Origin: [Scytonema hofmanni] UTEX 2349
GTDB lineage: Bacteria > Cyanobacteriota > Cyanobacteriia > Cyanobacteriales > Nostocaceae
Assembly (NCBI RefSeq): GCF_000582685.1
Contig: NZ_KK073769.1
Coordinates: 1,079,955-1,143,954 of the forward strand
Reading direction: 5' to 3'
Length of the DNA stretch: 64,000 nt
Shown: positions 27,401-33,617 of the stretch, one piece after another
Position numbering within the stretch: position 1 is the first letter of the stretch
Layout: every line of letters starts with the position of its first letter
The notes under the pieces: generated by a model
Told to the model about the DNA's origin: nothing
The model's database searches: none
What the model saw: only the letters and a program-made list of their open reading frames with translations
Made by a program: the position numbers and the translations under genes

Positions 27401-27910
27401 AACTTTTTCATCTTTGAGGATGTTGAGGATTTCGGGTGCGTACTTTGCCCCCGCTTCTCCCAAGTTCCCTAATGCTGACGCTGCACTGCCACGAACGTAA
27501 GCGTTAACTTTTTCATCTTTGAGGATGTTGAGGATTTCGGGTGCGTACTTTGCCCCCGCTTCTCCCAAGTTCCCTAATGCTGACGCTGCACTGCCACGAA
27601 CGTCAGAGTTAACTTTTTCATCTTTGAGGATTTTGGCAGCTTTCTGGGCAATATCCTCCGGTTTCTTTGGCAGAGCTTTCAAATCTTTCGCTTCATATTC
27701 AGCTAATTGTCTGAAAGCAAGTTTCTGCACTTTCGGATAGCCATCGTCAAGAGCCGCTAATATACCATCAATATGCCACGGTTGCGGCTTCGGTTTGGGT
27801 GCTTCTTTGGCACTTACCCAAGAGAAGGAGAGGAGGAGAACAAGGAATAATGTAAAAGGGAAAAGGAAAAAGGGGGAAAGCTTGCTAATTTTGCGGGCAG
27901 TTTTGAGCAT
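24440..27910 (-). CDS. HEAT-repeat protein with NACHT-like NTPase domain
   Basis: The 1,156-residue protein starts with a hydrophobic segment resembling a signal peptide (to about SWVSAKE). Then come 13 near-identical 35-residue HEAT-like units (unit start ILKDEKV..., end GNLGEAGAKY), a helical region, two hydrophobic segments (NIILIHITFWLALIFAYP and ILGMGYVGFILAWVPF), and a NACHT/STAND-like ATPase with Walker A GDSGLGKS (about 805-812), Walker B ICIDGLNEV and sensor IIMTTQPL, and an alpha-helical end. A palindromic repeat is translated as VETRFIAS just before the ATPase. Topology is unclear: a cleaved signal plus two membrane crossings would put the ATPase outside. A sensor/signalling role is inferred. 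ATG at 27910 is chosen over an upstream GTG. Confidence 0.85.
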   Translation of the reverse strand: MLKTARKISKLSPFFLFPFTLFLVLLLSFSWVSAKEAPKPKPQPWHIDGILAALDDGYPKVQKLAFRQLAEYEAKDLKALPKKPEDIAQKAAKILKDEKVNSDVRGSAASALGNLGEAGAKYAPEILNILKDEKVNAYVRGSAASALGNLGEAGAKYAPEILNILKDEKVNAYVRGSAAEALGNLGEAGAKYAPEILNFLKDEKVDARVRSSAASALGNLGEAGAKYIPEILNILKDEKVNAYVRGSAAEALGNLGEAGAKYAPEILNFLKDEKVDARVRSSAASALGNLGEAGAKYIPEILNFIKDDKVEASVRGSAASALGNFGEAGAKYAPEILNFLKDEKVDADVRRYAALALGKLGEAGAKYAPEILNILKDEKVNAYVRGSAASALGNLGEAGAKYAPEILNFLKDEKVDAIVRGSAASALGNLGEAGAKYAPEILNFLKDEKVDAIVRYRAASALGNLGEAGAKYAPEILNFLKDEKVDAYVRGSAAEALGNLGEAGAKYAPEILNILKDEKVDTNVRSSAASALGKIKQLELTEVVVILNNVYEPNEKYLNWRFLTYFLGGGTNEVKTLLTWLGNPDNKPTPTQLNHDKGVKTLNVFLKAWEASKTQKLQRLQNDLAKQIGNVVANKKVSWKAQDIILLQSHHDNLKKDRYNEADTVQSVINELEYWKWFFGARNIILIHITFWLALIFAYPKFPQVQAIFFWNPWVRRILGMGYVGFILAWVPFLRRKLFEPFKFSLLADAGLNNFNSQAYFPQSGIVETRFIASSSQNIASSSQQKQIPLITQEIPSIKGQIVLEGDSGLGKSMFLRHLVKSSQTIVVYLPAHKCDKGVIEAIQAKLHGQAQDAEFLKNLIYSGAIDICIDGLNEVTADTRAKITQFVESYFRGNIIMTTQPLEWIPPSTAKMYYLQPLERQQIEQFLITRQQRLPKDAKIQGTAYEQACKNYLKEAFNQQQSREELEAAQRTLSNPMDLTLVAQMLSQGKQPDLFRLQEQQYKEMAAEYLQEWKHEFPLKKFSEAVYQMRLNDEKALSGELFHQELQSMEDEKYKMVVSRQWLDEKGEPKKECYFRHDKIMDFFLVQTFLGDGDAAEQRLVDHMSDPRFRGVYFLLATLLPLDKAKALREDLIQYAANTKDHTVSDTFVQLLRSR
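25587..25612. repeat. Dispersed palindrome inside the HEAT/NTPase gene
   Basis: GACGCGATGAATCGCGTC core translated in frame on the minus strand as VETRFIASS, immediately before the ATPase domain. A partial second unit (GATGAAGACGCGATG) follows at 25564-25578 and gives a second IASSSQ. Confidence 0.8.
26267..27631 (-). repeat. 13 tandem 105-bp units encoding HEAT repeats
   Basis: Thirteen units of 105 bp (35 codons) are almost identical in DNA. Protein differences concentrate just after EKV (NSD, NAY, DAR, EAS, DAD, DAI, DAY, DTN) and at an Ile/Phe position after EILN. Alternating unit types (units 3-4 and 5-6 repeat as pairs) point to duplication by recombination. Confidence 0.95.
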
Positions 27911-28793
27911 GGGAGAAAGCACAAGATGATGATACGCCGCTGTTGATATAATATAAGTTGGTTAAATATCTTCTGTTGTTCAGGAAACAATTGTATTAAC
28001 CACAGAGCAATCACCCTCAGGCTGGAAGCCTGGGGCTACAGGAACGAAGCCCACCTACGTGGGCTAATTAGCGCTCTTTTATTACTCTCGCCAGATGATA
28101 TTTGAAACCATCTTTTCAGATTAGTCCGCGCAGGCGGACTTTGTTTATGTAGCCGCGATTTTAATCGTCGGGGTTTCTACGAGTTTATAATGCGATCGCA
28201 TATAACAGTTATCAGTTGGGTGCCATACATCAAAGAATTAAGCAAACGCAGATGAACGCAGATGGACGCAGATAAAGAAGAATGACGACGACTCGTTATT
28301 TTATAAAGATGTTGGCTGAAAACCCCGAAATTAGAACCTAAAAACTTTTTGGGTTTTTAGGTTCTAATGTCTTTTAAGTCGGGGATGAAAGCCATGTGGG
28401 GGATTTATCCCCCAGTGACATTATGTGTTATCTTATTTCCAACAGGAATGGTAATCAACCTGTATAAAAACCTAACTGCCTAACGGCAATCTGTACCTTG
28501 ATAACTGAATCTATGCGGTTCTACTGCATTGTTCTAGTTTCTTCCTAGCAGTAGGTAAAAGATTCATAGGAACTAGACGACTCAGAATTTTGGAACAAAT
28601 CGTTTCAATTAAATAGGACTTGCAGCAATGCAACTAGGGTAGGGCATACCCAAAGTTAACGCTTGGGGAGAGTCCCACCTCTATCTTTAGGTAACGCAAG
28701 GAACCTAGTTTAAGTGGTCTCGTTGAACCAAGAATCCCCGTCGATTTATCGCGGGGAGTGTCAATAAGTCACTTATCTGCTGAGAACAAACGC
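27911..28793. other. Long spacer with several repeat elements
   Basis: No gene. The first part holds a repeat with GGCTGGAAGCCTGGGGC and GCCCACCTACGTGGGC palindromes (28018-28075) and a unit TTAGTCCGCGCAGGCGGACT near 28120, which recurs at 41462. GCAGATGAACGCAGATGG units lie at 28250-28275. The second half is the IS200/IS605-like remnant. Confidence 0.65.
28317..28772 (+). mobile_element. IS200/IS605-like remnant without tnpB; omega-RNA-like end
   Basis: The 3' part (about 28620-28763) contains GGGAGAGTCCCACCTC, GGAACCTAG and AACCAAGAATCCCCG followed by hairpin CCCCG...CGGGG (28736-28756) and AGTGTCAA. From memory this is the pattern found after tnpB genes in cyanobacterial IS605/IS1341-type elements, where the RNA guide is made. 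The 5' part has a perfect 15-bp stem (28331-28345 with 28353-28367) and a GGGGGA/TCCCCC stem (28398-28413). No tnpB or tnpA frame lies between. Assignment is inferred from sequence pattern only. Confidence 0.45.
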
Positions 28794-29018
28794 TTACTCA
28801 ATAATTTCGTCATATTGACTGGTGTTGTCTTCGGATAACTGTTTCATTTCTACCAGCACATCCGTCAAAGTTTTTTCATCTAGCCATTGATGACGTTCTT
28901 TGGTATAATCTCCTTTACCTGGATTGAAGTATTGAATAAACCGAATAGTATCGGCAATTCCCAGAGAATTGATTAACGCATCGTAGCCCTGTTTGATAAT
29001 TTCATTTTGGGTTTTCAT
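28794..29018 (-). CDS. Small putative antitoxin partner of the PIN protein
   Basis: This 74-residue acidic protein starts inside the end of the PIN gene (17-bp overlap), implying coupled translation. It is helical with IIKQGYDALINSLGIADTIRFIQYF and ends ...SQYDEIIE. No DNA-binding fold is obvious. Position, size and overlap suggest an antitoxin in reversed order (toxin gene first). Family name unknown to me. Confidence 0.6.
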   Translation of the reverse strand: MKTQNEIIKQGYDALINSLGIADTIRFIQYFNPGKGDYTKERHQWLDEKTLTDVLVEMKQLSEDNTSQYDEIIE

Positions 29019-29487
29019 CATTGTTTTCCTCGGCTTGTATTACGAATGCTAGCCATTGAATGGGATTATTAATCAATACGTTAATTAATTGAGAGTTTTT
29101 TTTAGCTTTGTTGAAGAGTCTGTCATCTGTTGTGAGAAATACATCACCCTGACTTCTCTCTGCGCTAGCGATGTGGGTGGCATCATAGCTTGAGAATCCT
29201 AATCTTTGGAGTTGGGCTGCTCTGTCTTCAATGAAGCCGCTATTAATAACTTTTATTTTAGCAATGTCGAGTAATTTTTTGACGTTTTGTAGTCTTTCTA
29301 AATCAGGTATTTGGTTCAATTCGGCAATTAAAACACTGCTGTTGATAAGTTTCCAAGTCCCTGATTGACATTTACTCAGAATTGTCATCACTGCCTGTGC
29401 TTCTAAATAAATACGGGATTGCGTCTGATCATCAAACGGACGATTAAAACAACAAGCATCAAGATAAATTTTATATTGTTTGCTCAT
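29002..29487 (-). CDS. PIN-domain protein (VapC-like toxin)
   Basis: The 161-residue protein has the PIN nuclease pattern: first acidic residue in IYLDACCFNRPFDD, Glu in IYLEAQAV, then DATHIASAERS and the closing TTDDRLF, which together would bind divalent metal for RNA cleavage. It is followed by a small overlapping gene, fitting a type II toxin-antitoxin unit. The order differs from the common antitoxin-first layout. A 21-bp tandem repeat lies directly upstream. A substrate RNA cannot be told from sequence. Confidence 0.8.
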   Translation of the reverse strand: MSKQYKIYLDACCFNRPFDDQTQSRIYLEAQAVMTILSKCQSGTWKLINSSVLIAELNQIPDLERLQNVKKLLDIAKIKVINSGFIEDRAAQLQRLGFSSYDATHIASAERSQGDVFLTTDDRLFNKAKKNSQLINVLINNPIQWLAFVIQAEENNDENPK

Positions 29488-29510
29488 GGTGTTTACTCAT
29501 TGGTAATACC

Positions 29511-29699
29511 CTGCAATGCGATCGCATCCCCATACAATTCGATTGGATCGCGATCCGATGCCATTGGATCGCGATCCGATGCCATTGCATCCCGATCCAA
29601 TTCGATTGTCACCCGATCCAATGCGATGCGATCGCGATACAATACGATTGTCACCCGATACAATGCGATTGTGACTCGATACAATGCGATCGCCACATT
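29511..29699. repeat. Nine 21-bp tandem units between the PIN gene and glyS
   Basis: Nine consecutive 21-bp units of the form GATACAATGCGATTGTCACCC vary mostly in the second half; several include HIP1-like GCGATCGC. Since 21 is a multiple of three, several frames on both strands stay open and encode heptapeptide repeats such as IALYRVT. They fill the divergent spacer, so could affect both promoters. Confidence 0.85.
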
Positions 29700-29703
29700 T
29701 TCT

Positions 29704-29729
29704 CAAGACGCGATTAATCGCGTCTCTAC
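29704..29729. repeat. Dispersed palindrome upstream of glyS
   Basis: Copy of the GACGCGATTAATCGCGTC palindrome, immediately next to the 21-bp repeats and 70 bp before the glyS start. Confidence 0.75.
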
Positions 29730-29799
29730 AAGGATTTCGGGCTTAACTGAAGGGTATTGTAATATAGTTAAGCCACGGTTTCCTTGACAATAGTGTTCT

Positions 29800-31950
29800 A
29801 TGCCTAATTTTTTATTAGAAGTCGGTACAGAAGAATTACCCGCAAGCTTTGTCAGTAGCGCTGTTAAGCAGTGGAAACAGCGCATCCCCCAAAGTTTGGA
29901 AACACACAACCTAACTAGCGATGCGGTGGAAGTTTACGGTACTCCCCGACGTTTGGCTGTGTTAATTACAAATCTACCAGCGCAGCAACCAGACAAAGAA
30001 GAAGAAGTTAAGGGTCCCCCTGCACAAGCTGCATTTAAAGATGGTAAACCAACACCGGCAGCGTCAGGGTTTGCAAAAAAGCAAGGTGTAGATGTTGCTG
30101 ATTTTGAAATTCGTCCCACAGAGAAGGGGGAATTTATCTTTGTGAGAAAAAAGACTCCCGGACGTCCGGTAGCAGAAATCTTGACGGAATTTGTCAAGGA
30201 GTGGATTTTCAACTTGGAAGGTAAGCGGTTGATGCGCTGGGGTGATGGTGATGTGAGGTTTTCCCGTCCGATTCGTTGGTTGGTGGCTTTGTTGGATGAT
30301 GCGGTGCTACCAATTGAGTTGGATAATGGATCTGAGGTGATTAAGAGCGATCGCTTAACCCATACTCATCGTGTCTTACATCCACAACCAGTCACTATTC
30401 CCCAAGCTAGTGATTATCTTACCACGTTACGTTCGGCTTTTGTGATTGTTGATGCCGATGAACGCGCAACTACAATTAAAGAGAAAGTTCTTTCATCTGT
30501 ACAAAATCTCGATGGACACGTAGAAATCTACCCCGATTTGTTAGAAGAAGTCACAAATCTGGTGGAATTCCCCTCAGCGGTTGTCGGTAAATTTGAAGCT
30601 GATTTTTTAGAACTTCCTACAGAAGTGATTACCACGGTGATGGTGAGTCATCAACGTTATTTCCCTGTCTTCAAATCAGCCAACAGCAAAGAGTTACTTC
30701 CTTATTTCGTCACGATTTCCAACGGCGATCCCGCGAAATCAGATATTATTGCTGTGGGGAACGAAAGAGTTATTCGCGCTCGTTTAGCTGATGGGAAGTT
30801 CTTCTACGACAGCGATTTAAAGAAGCCTTTAGAAAGCTTTTTACCGCAATTGGAAAAAGTCACCTTTCAAGAAGATTTAGGTTCGGTGCGTGCCAAGGTT
30901 GATCGAATCTGTCAAAATGCCGCAGCAATTACAACCCAACTGCAATTAACTCCAGAAGAAACTAACAACATTCAAAGAGCAGCTTTGCTTTGTAAAGCCG
31001 ATTTGGTAAGCCAAATGGTGTATGAGTTCCCAGAATTGCAAGGCATTATGGGAGAAAAATATGCAGCGAAAAGCGGAGAATCTCCAGAAGTCGCAACCGC
31101 AATTATTGAACATTATTTACCAAAAGGTGCAGGTGATAACTTACCTGAAACTCTCACAGGTCAAATTGTCGGTTTGGCAGACAGACTAGATACTTTGGTA
31201 AGTATATTCGGTTTGGGAATGATACCCACAAGTTCATCTGATCCCTTTGCTTTGCGAAGAGCAGCAAATGCGATAGTTAATATTACTTGGTTTGCAAATT
31301 TGGCAATTAACTTGCAAGAATTAATTGAGGTGATAGCAAGTAACTTTGCCACAACTTACAATAAAGATGCAGGGAAGTTAGTTACAGCATTAAAAGACTT
31401 TTTTCGGCAACGCATACGCACACTGTTACAAGAAGAAAAATCTATTGATTACGACTTAGTGAATGCAGTGTTGGGAGAAAACGACGCAGAATATGCCGAT
31501 CGCGCTTTAATAGATTTATTGGATGTACGCGATCGCGCTTTATTTTTGCAACAAATTCGCAACGATGGCACATTAGATCAAATCTATGAAACTGTGAACC
31601 GTTCAACTCGGTTAGCAGCACAAGGCGATTTGGACTTTATCCAGCTTAATCCTACAGCTACAATCAACCCAGAACTATTTCAAAAATCCTCAGAACAAGC
31701 TTTGTATAATGGTTTAATCGAGTTAGTGCCAGAAACAGAATCCGCAAAGCGATCGCGCAACTATCGACAGCTAGTAACAGAACTCGAAAAGATTGCTCCT
31801 GCTGTTACCAACTTTTTTGATGGTGCAGAAAGTGTCTTAGTAATGGATTCAAATCCCGAAATCAAGCGCAACCGATTACATTTGCTGGGATTACTTCGCA
31901 ATCATGCTCGTGTTTTAGCTGATTTTGGCGCCGTCGTCAAAAATTTATAG
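29800..31950 (+). CDS. glyS: Glycine-tRNA ligase beta subunit
   Basis: The 716-residue protein begins MPNFLLEVGTEELPASFV, the signature start of the bacterial alpha2beta2 glycyl-tRNA synthetase beta chain, which binds tRNA-Gly. It includes HTHRVLHP, DLLEEVTNLVEFPSAVVG, the HD-like region (LLCKADLVSQMVYEFPELQGIMG) and the C-terminal anticodon-binding part ending LLRNHARVLADFGAV. Length is as expected. The alpha subunit glyQ is not adjacent. It is followed by murD in the same direction after about 80 bp. Confidence 0.97.
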   Translation: MPNFLLEVGTEELPASFVSSAVKQWKQRIPQSLETHNLTSDAVEVYGTPRRLAVLITNLPAQQPDKEEEVKGPPAQAAFKDGKPTPAASGFAKKQGVDVADFEIRPTEKGEFIFVRKKTPGRPVAEILTEFVKEWIFNLEGKRLMRWGDGDVRFSRPIRWLVALLDDAVLPIELDNGSEVIKSDRLTHTHRVLHPQPVTIPQASDYLTTLRSAFVIVDADERATTIKEKVLSSVQNLDGHVEIYPDLLEEVTNLVEFPSAVVGKFEADFLELPTEVITTVMVSHQRYFPVFKSANSKELLPYFVTISNGDPAKSDIIAVGNERVIRARLADGKFFYDSDLKKPLESFLPQLEKVTFQEDLGSVRAKVDRICQNAAAITTQLQLTPEETNNIQRAALLCKADLVSQMVYEFPELQGIMGEKYAAKSGESPEVATAIIEHYLPKGAGDNLPETLTGQIVGLADRLDTLVSIFGLGMIPTSSSDPFALRRAANAIVNITWFANLAINLQELIEVIASNFATTYNKDAGKLVTALKDFFRQRIRTLLQEEKSIDYDLVNAVLGENDAEYADRALIDLLDVRDRALFLQQIRNDGTLDQIYETVNRSTRLAAQGDLDFIQLNPTATINPELFQKSSEQALYNGLIELVPETESAKRSRNYRQLVTELEKIAPAVTNFFDGAESVLVMDSNPEIKRNRLHLLGLLRNHARVLADFGAVVKNL

Positions 31951-32031
31951 TTTAGGCAACAAAATTTTGTGTAAAATGTGCCAATAAACGCTACCATAGT
32001 GACACTTAACCAGGGATAACTGCTACAGTCT

Positions 32032-33480
32032 ATGTCCAAAGCTCATGTAATTGGATTCGGAAAGTCCGGTGTTGCTGCGGCGAGATTGTTGAAAAAGGAA
32101 GATTGGGAGGTGGTGATTAGTGATTCTGCTAATGCGGATATCCTTGCTTCACGTAATACCTCCGAAAACTTCCTTCACCAGCAACAAGAACTTGCCGCCC
32201 TAGCAATAACTGTTAAACTGGGGTATTCCCTCGACTTGAATGATGCAGATTTACCAGAGTTAATTGTTGTTAGTCCTGGTGTACCTTGGGATATTCCGCT
32301 ATTAGTCAAAGCGCGAGAATTGGGAATTGAAACTATCGGCGAAATGGAACTCGCTTGGCGTCATTTACAATCTATACCTTGGGTAGGAATTACTGGCACT
32401 AATGGTAAAACTACCACCACAGCCTTAACAGCCGCAATTTTTCAAGCCGCCGGTTTTAACGCCCCCGCTTGCGGTAACATCGGCTTGGCAGCTTGCGAAG
32501 TTGCACTTTCTCAAGATGGGGCACAAGGGGAAAGACGTTCCACTGGAACGTCTCTACCAATTGACTGGGTAATTGCTGAATTTAGCAGTTATCAAATAGA
32601 ATCTTCTAATACTGTTGCTCCCCGCATCGGTGTTTGGACGACTTTTACACCAGATCACCTTGCTCGTCATAAAACTTTAGAGAAATATTACGATATCAAA
32701 GCTAAATTGTTGCATCAATCTCAGTTACAAGTCTTGAATGGGGATGACGCATATTTAAGCAAGATTGGTTTAAGTCAGTGGAGTAACGCTTATTGGACAA
32801 GTGTTAAAGGTAAAGAGCATCTAATTGGTGAAAAAGGCTTTTATATAGAAGATGGTTGGGTTGTAGAGACGCGATTAATCGCGTCTCTACAAGAAGATGA
32901 ACGCATAGTTGAAGTATCAGCTTTGCGGATGGTAGGCGAACACAATCAGCAAAATCTGCTAATGTCTGTAGCAGCAGCGCGGTTGGCAGGAATTGAAAAA
33001 GAGGCTATATCTGCTGCAATTCGTGAATTCCCTGGCGTTCCTCATCGTCTTGAGCATATCTGCACTTGGGAAAATATCGATTTTATCAATGACAGCAAAG
33101 CAACTAACTACGACGCTGCGGAAGTTGGTTTAGCATCGGTGCAAGCTCCGGTGATTTTGATTGCCGGTGGGGAAGCGAAAGCTGGGGATGATACAGCGTG
33201 GCTGGCAAAAATTAAGGCGAAAGCTTCTGTAGTATTACTTATAGGTAGTGCGGCAGAAAGTTTTGCTAAACGTTTAGAAGAGGTGGGGTATGATAGTTAC
33301 GAAGTTGTGGAAACAATGGAAAATGCGGTTAAGCGATCGCCATCCTTAGCACTCACACATCAAGCGTCTGTTGTACTACTATCTCCAGCTTGTGCAAGTT
33401 TTGACCAGTATCCTAATTTTGAAGCCCGTGGTGATGATTTTCGCGTGTTGTGTTTGAAGTGGGTAGGGACTAGGGACTAG
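32032..33480 (+). CDS. murD: UDP-N-acetylmuramoylalanine-D-glutamate ligase
   Basis: MurD adds D-glutamate to the peptidoglycan precursor in the cytoplasm. Visible are the N-terminal uracil-binding region (VIGFGKSGVAAARLL), the P-loop GITGTNGKTTTTAL (about 119-130), EFSSYQIE, HLARH and the C-terminal NDSKATNYDAAEVGL, IAGGEAKAGD and LLSPACASFDQYPNFEARGDDF. At 482 residues it is longer than the usual ~450: two palindromic repeats are translated in frame, at about residues 166-176 (GERRSTGTSL) and 278-288 (VETRLIASLQ). The last residues (VGTRD) come from a GGGACTA tandem repeat at the end. All catalytic motifs are intact, so it is probably functional. Confidence 0.95.
   Translation: MSKAHVIGFGKSGVAAARLLKKEDWEVVISDSANADILASRNTSENFLHQQQELAALAITVKLGYSLDLNDADLPELIVVSPGVPWDIPLLVKARELGIETIGEMELAWRHLQSIPWVGITGTNGKTTTTALTAAIFQAAGFNAPACGNIGLAACEVALSQDGAQGERRSTGTSLPIDWVIAEFSSYQIESSNTVAPRIGVWTTFTPDHLARHKTLEKYYDIKAKLLHQSQLQVLNGDDAYLSKIGLSQWSNAYWTSVKGKEHLIGEKGFYIEDGWVVETRLIASLQEDERIVEVSALRMVGEHNQQNLLMSVAAARLAGIEKEAISAAIREFPGVPHRLEHICTWENIDFINDSKATNYDAAEVGLASVQAPVILIAGGEAKAGDDTAWLAKIKAKASVVLLIGSAAESFAKRLEEVGYDSYEVVETMENAVKRSPSLALTHQASVVLLSPACASFDQYPNFEARGDDFRVLCLKWVGTRD
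32531..32557. repeat. Dispersed palindrome in murD, first copy
   Basis: GACGTTCCACTGGAACGTC core, translated as RRSTGTSL between the P-loop domain start and DWVIAEFSS. Confidence 0.8.
32863..32890. repeat. Dispersed palindrome in murD, second copy
   Basis: Perfect 28-bp palindrome built on GACGCGATTAATCGCGTC, translated as VETRLIASL. Confidence 0.85.
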
Positions 33481-33613
33481 GGACTAGGGACTAGGGACTG
33501 GGAAAGAGATTTTTATATTTCTTGCTTCTGTCCTTTTCCTTTTTTTGCGTAAATATAAAGTAGGATTCTTTGTCCCGATCCCCTAGTCCCTAGTCCCTAA
33601 TCCCCAGTCCCCA
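33463..33613. repeat. GGGACTA heptamer repeats and inverted CCCTAGT units
   Basis: GGGACTA units at 33465-33500 overlap the last murD codons; the complementary CCCTAGT/CCCCAGT units lie at 33578-33613, giving an inverted arrangement around a T-rich stretch. It may act as a terminator, but looks mainly like repeat DNA. Confidence 0.65.
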
Positions 33614-33617
33614 TTTT

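Noticed and set aside
26267..27631. Possible CRISPR-like array
   Set aside because: The units are 105 bp, contiguous and in frame with a protein; there are no unique spacers. The 21-bp array at 29511 also lacks spacers.
26574..27740. Open frames on the plus strand with repeated LRISGAYFAPASPKFPNADAALP
   Set aside because: They are the antisense of the 105-bp HEAT units; repetition keeps them open, but no start signals or independent coding pattern are seen.
29493..29706. Heptapeptide-repeat frames on both strands
   Set aside because: The 21-bp period automatically keeps several frames open. No ribosome binding site was seen, so the stretch is recorded as repeat DNA.
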